This document shows positions 4,989-5,415 of a stretch of 5,415 bases of DNA, in pieces (the stretch's first letter is position 1; every line of letters starts with the position of its first letter). The position numbers and the translations under genes are program-made. The DNA comes from Acidobacteriaceae bacterium (GTDB lineage: Bacteria > Acidobacteriota > Terriglobia > Terriglobales > Acidobacteriaceae). The stretch covers positions 1 to 5,415 of the forward strand of contig JASHYS010000118.1 in assembly GCA_030042915.1 (NCBI GenBank), given 5' to 3'. The notes below the pieces were generated by a model. That model had not been told where the DNA came from, searched no databases, and saw only the letters and a list, made by a program, of their open reading frames with translations.

Positions 4989-5415
4989 TTACGCTGCCGC
5001 GATCTGCGTGAACTGGCCGGCAGGCACGAAGGCTGTCTTGCGCCGGTCTACAGCCAGCATGTGAGCTACCATCTTCCTGGCAACGGCGAGTGTGGCCCGA
5101 CCTCCGTGTCCCCGCTGCCGCTCGCGCTCGTAAAGCAGAGCCAGTTCCTGGCTATAGCGCGGCGCCAATCGCGCAGCTTCAACCAGCACCTGCTGGATAT
5201 GCTTGTTGCGCTTCTTGGAGATGGGTGTCCGCATCGCCTTGTCGGCCGAGCTCTTCTCATCTCCGCACAGGCCGCAGTAGCTGATGGCCTGCTTGATGGA
5301 ACGAAAACGCGATGTGTCGCCTACTTCCAGGGCCCAGGTCAGTGCTGTGATCGGCCCCACTCCCGGGATGGTTCGAAGACGCTGCAGTCGATCCACCAGC
5401 AGCGGGTCCCGCTCG
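4989..5415 (-). CDS. IS110-family transposase, C-terminal part (5' end outside window)
   Basis: The minus-strand frame is open to the right edge, so the N-terminal half is missing; 141 residues are visible. The GTG at 5396 is an internal valine in ERDPLLVDRLQRLR. The visible part is a Transposase_20 (PF02371) domain. It has the helix-hairpin-helix-like 'IPGVGPITA' near 16-24, 'VGDTSRFRSIKQAISYCGL' near 31-49, then 'GDEKSSADK' near 51-59, and 'RTPISKKRNKHIQQVLVEAA' near 62-81. A 'RATLAVARKMVAHMLAV' helix follows near 105-121. Enzymes of this family join a DEDD RuvC-like domain (not visible here) to this C-terminal domain with a catalytic serine. Ser55 or Ser56 in 'EKSSADK' is the likely nucleophile. 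They carry out RNA-guided recombination of the element. The ending is intact, with a TAA stop. Confidence 0.9.
   Translation of the reverse strand, partial: ERDPLLVDRLQRLRTIPGVGPITALTWALEVGDTSRFRSIKQAISYCGLCGDEKSSADKAMRTPISKKRNKHIQQVLVEAARLAPRYSQELALLYERERQRGHGGRATLAVARKMVAHMLAVDRRKTAFVPAGQFTQIAAA

Larger units (their letters stand above)
4861..5415 (-). mobile_element. IS110-family insertion sequence, right part only (boundary uncertain)
   Basis: The transposase fragment and the structured non-coding stretch downstream of it form the visible end of an insertion sequence that continues past the right edge. The left limit given is the outer edge of the candidate RNA stem and is a minimum. The element may extend to around 4700, where another strong hairpin lies. 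IS110-family elements generally lack the usual terminal inverted repeats and target duplications, so the end cannot be read from one side alone. Confidence 0.5.

Noticed and set aside
1..5415. A search for CRISPR arrays, tRNA or rRNA genes, toxin-antitoxin pairs and phage-defence genes.
   Set aside because: No regular spacer-repeat pattern, no RNA gene signatures and no defence-type protein motifs were found in any frame.

Overview
The window looks like chromosomal DNA of an Acidobacteriota bacterium, most likely of the Solibacter/Bryobacter type. The main clue is two paralogues of the DUF3738 / TIGR03435 family, which is expanded in Candidatus Solibacter and its relatives and rare elsewhere. 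Moderately high GC and loosely packed single genes on alternating strands also fit. This assignment comes from family recognition, not from a search.

Layout, left to right. At 2-400 (+) is the C-terminal part of a DUF3738 protein whose start lies outside the window. The gap 401-646 holds an imperfect inverted repeat (473-538). At 647-1939 (-) is an exported alpha/beta-hydrolase of the platelet-activating-factor acetylhydrolase type with its catalytic motifs intact. The divergent gap 1940-2299 holds a strong ribosome binding site, a small dyad and a second inverted repeat (2093-2166). At 2300-3097 (+) is a complete second DUF3738 protein. The convergent gap 3098-3283 holds a third repeat of the same family (3100-3201). 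At 3284-4540 (-) is an exported protein with three carboxypeptidase-regulatory-like beta-sandwich modules. The gap 4541-4988 is non-coding and rich in potential RNA hairpins. At 4989-5415 (-) is the C-terminal part of an IS110-family transposase that runs off the right edge.

No operon is visible: every gene has its own intergenic gap and neighbours mostly alternate strand. The common theme of the non-mobile genes is export. The two complete non-hydrolase genes and the hydrolase all carry N-terminal signal sequences, and the partial gene belongs to a family that normally has one. No shared pathway can be inferred.

Two non-coding signals deserve most attention. The first is a dispersed, dyad-symmetric repeat family present in three gaps and absent from the genes. 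The second is a structured stretch just downstream of the IS110 transposase, with a 12-bp bulged stem at 4861-4940, where the guide (bridge/seek) RNA of an IS1111-type element would be expected.
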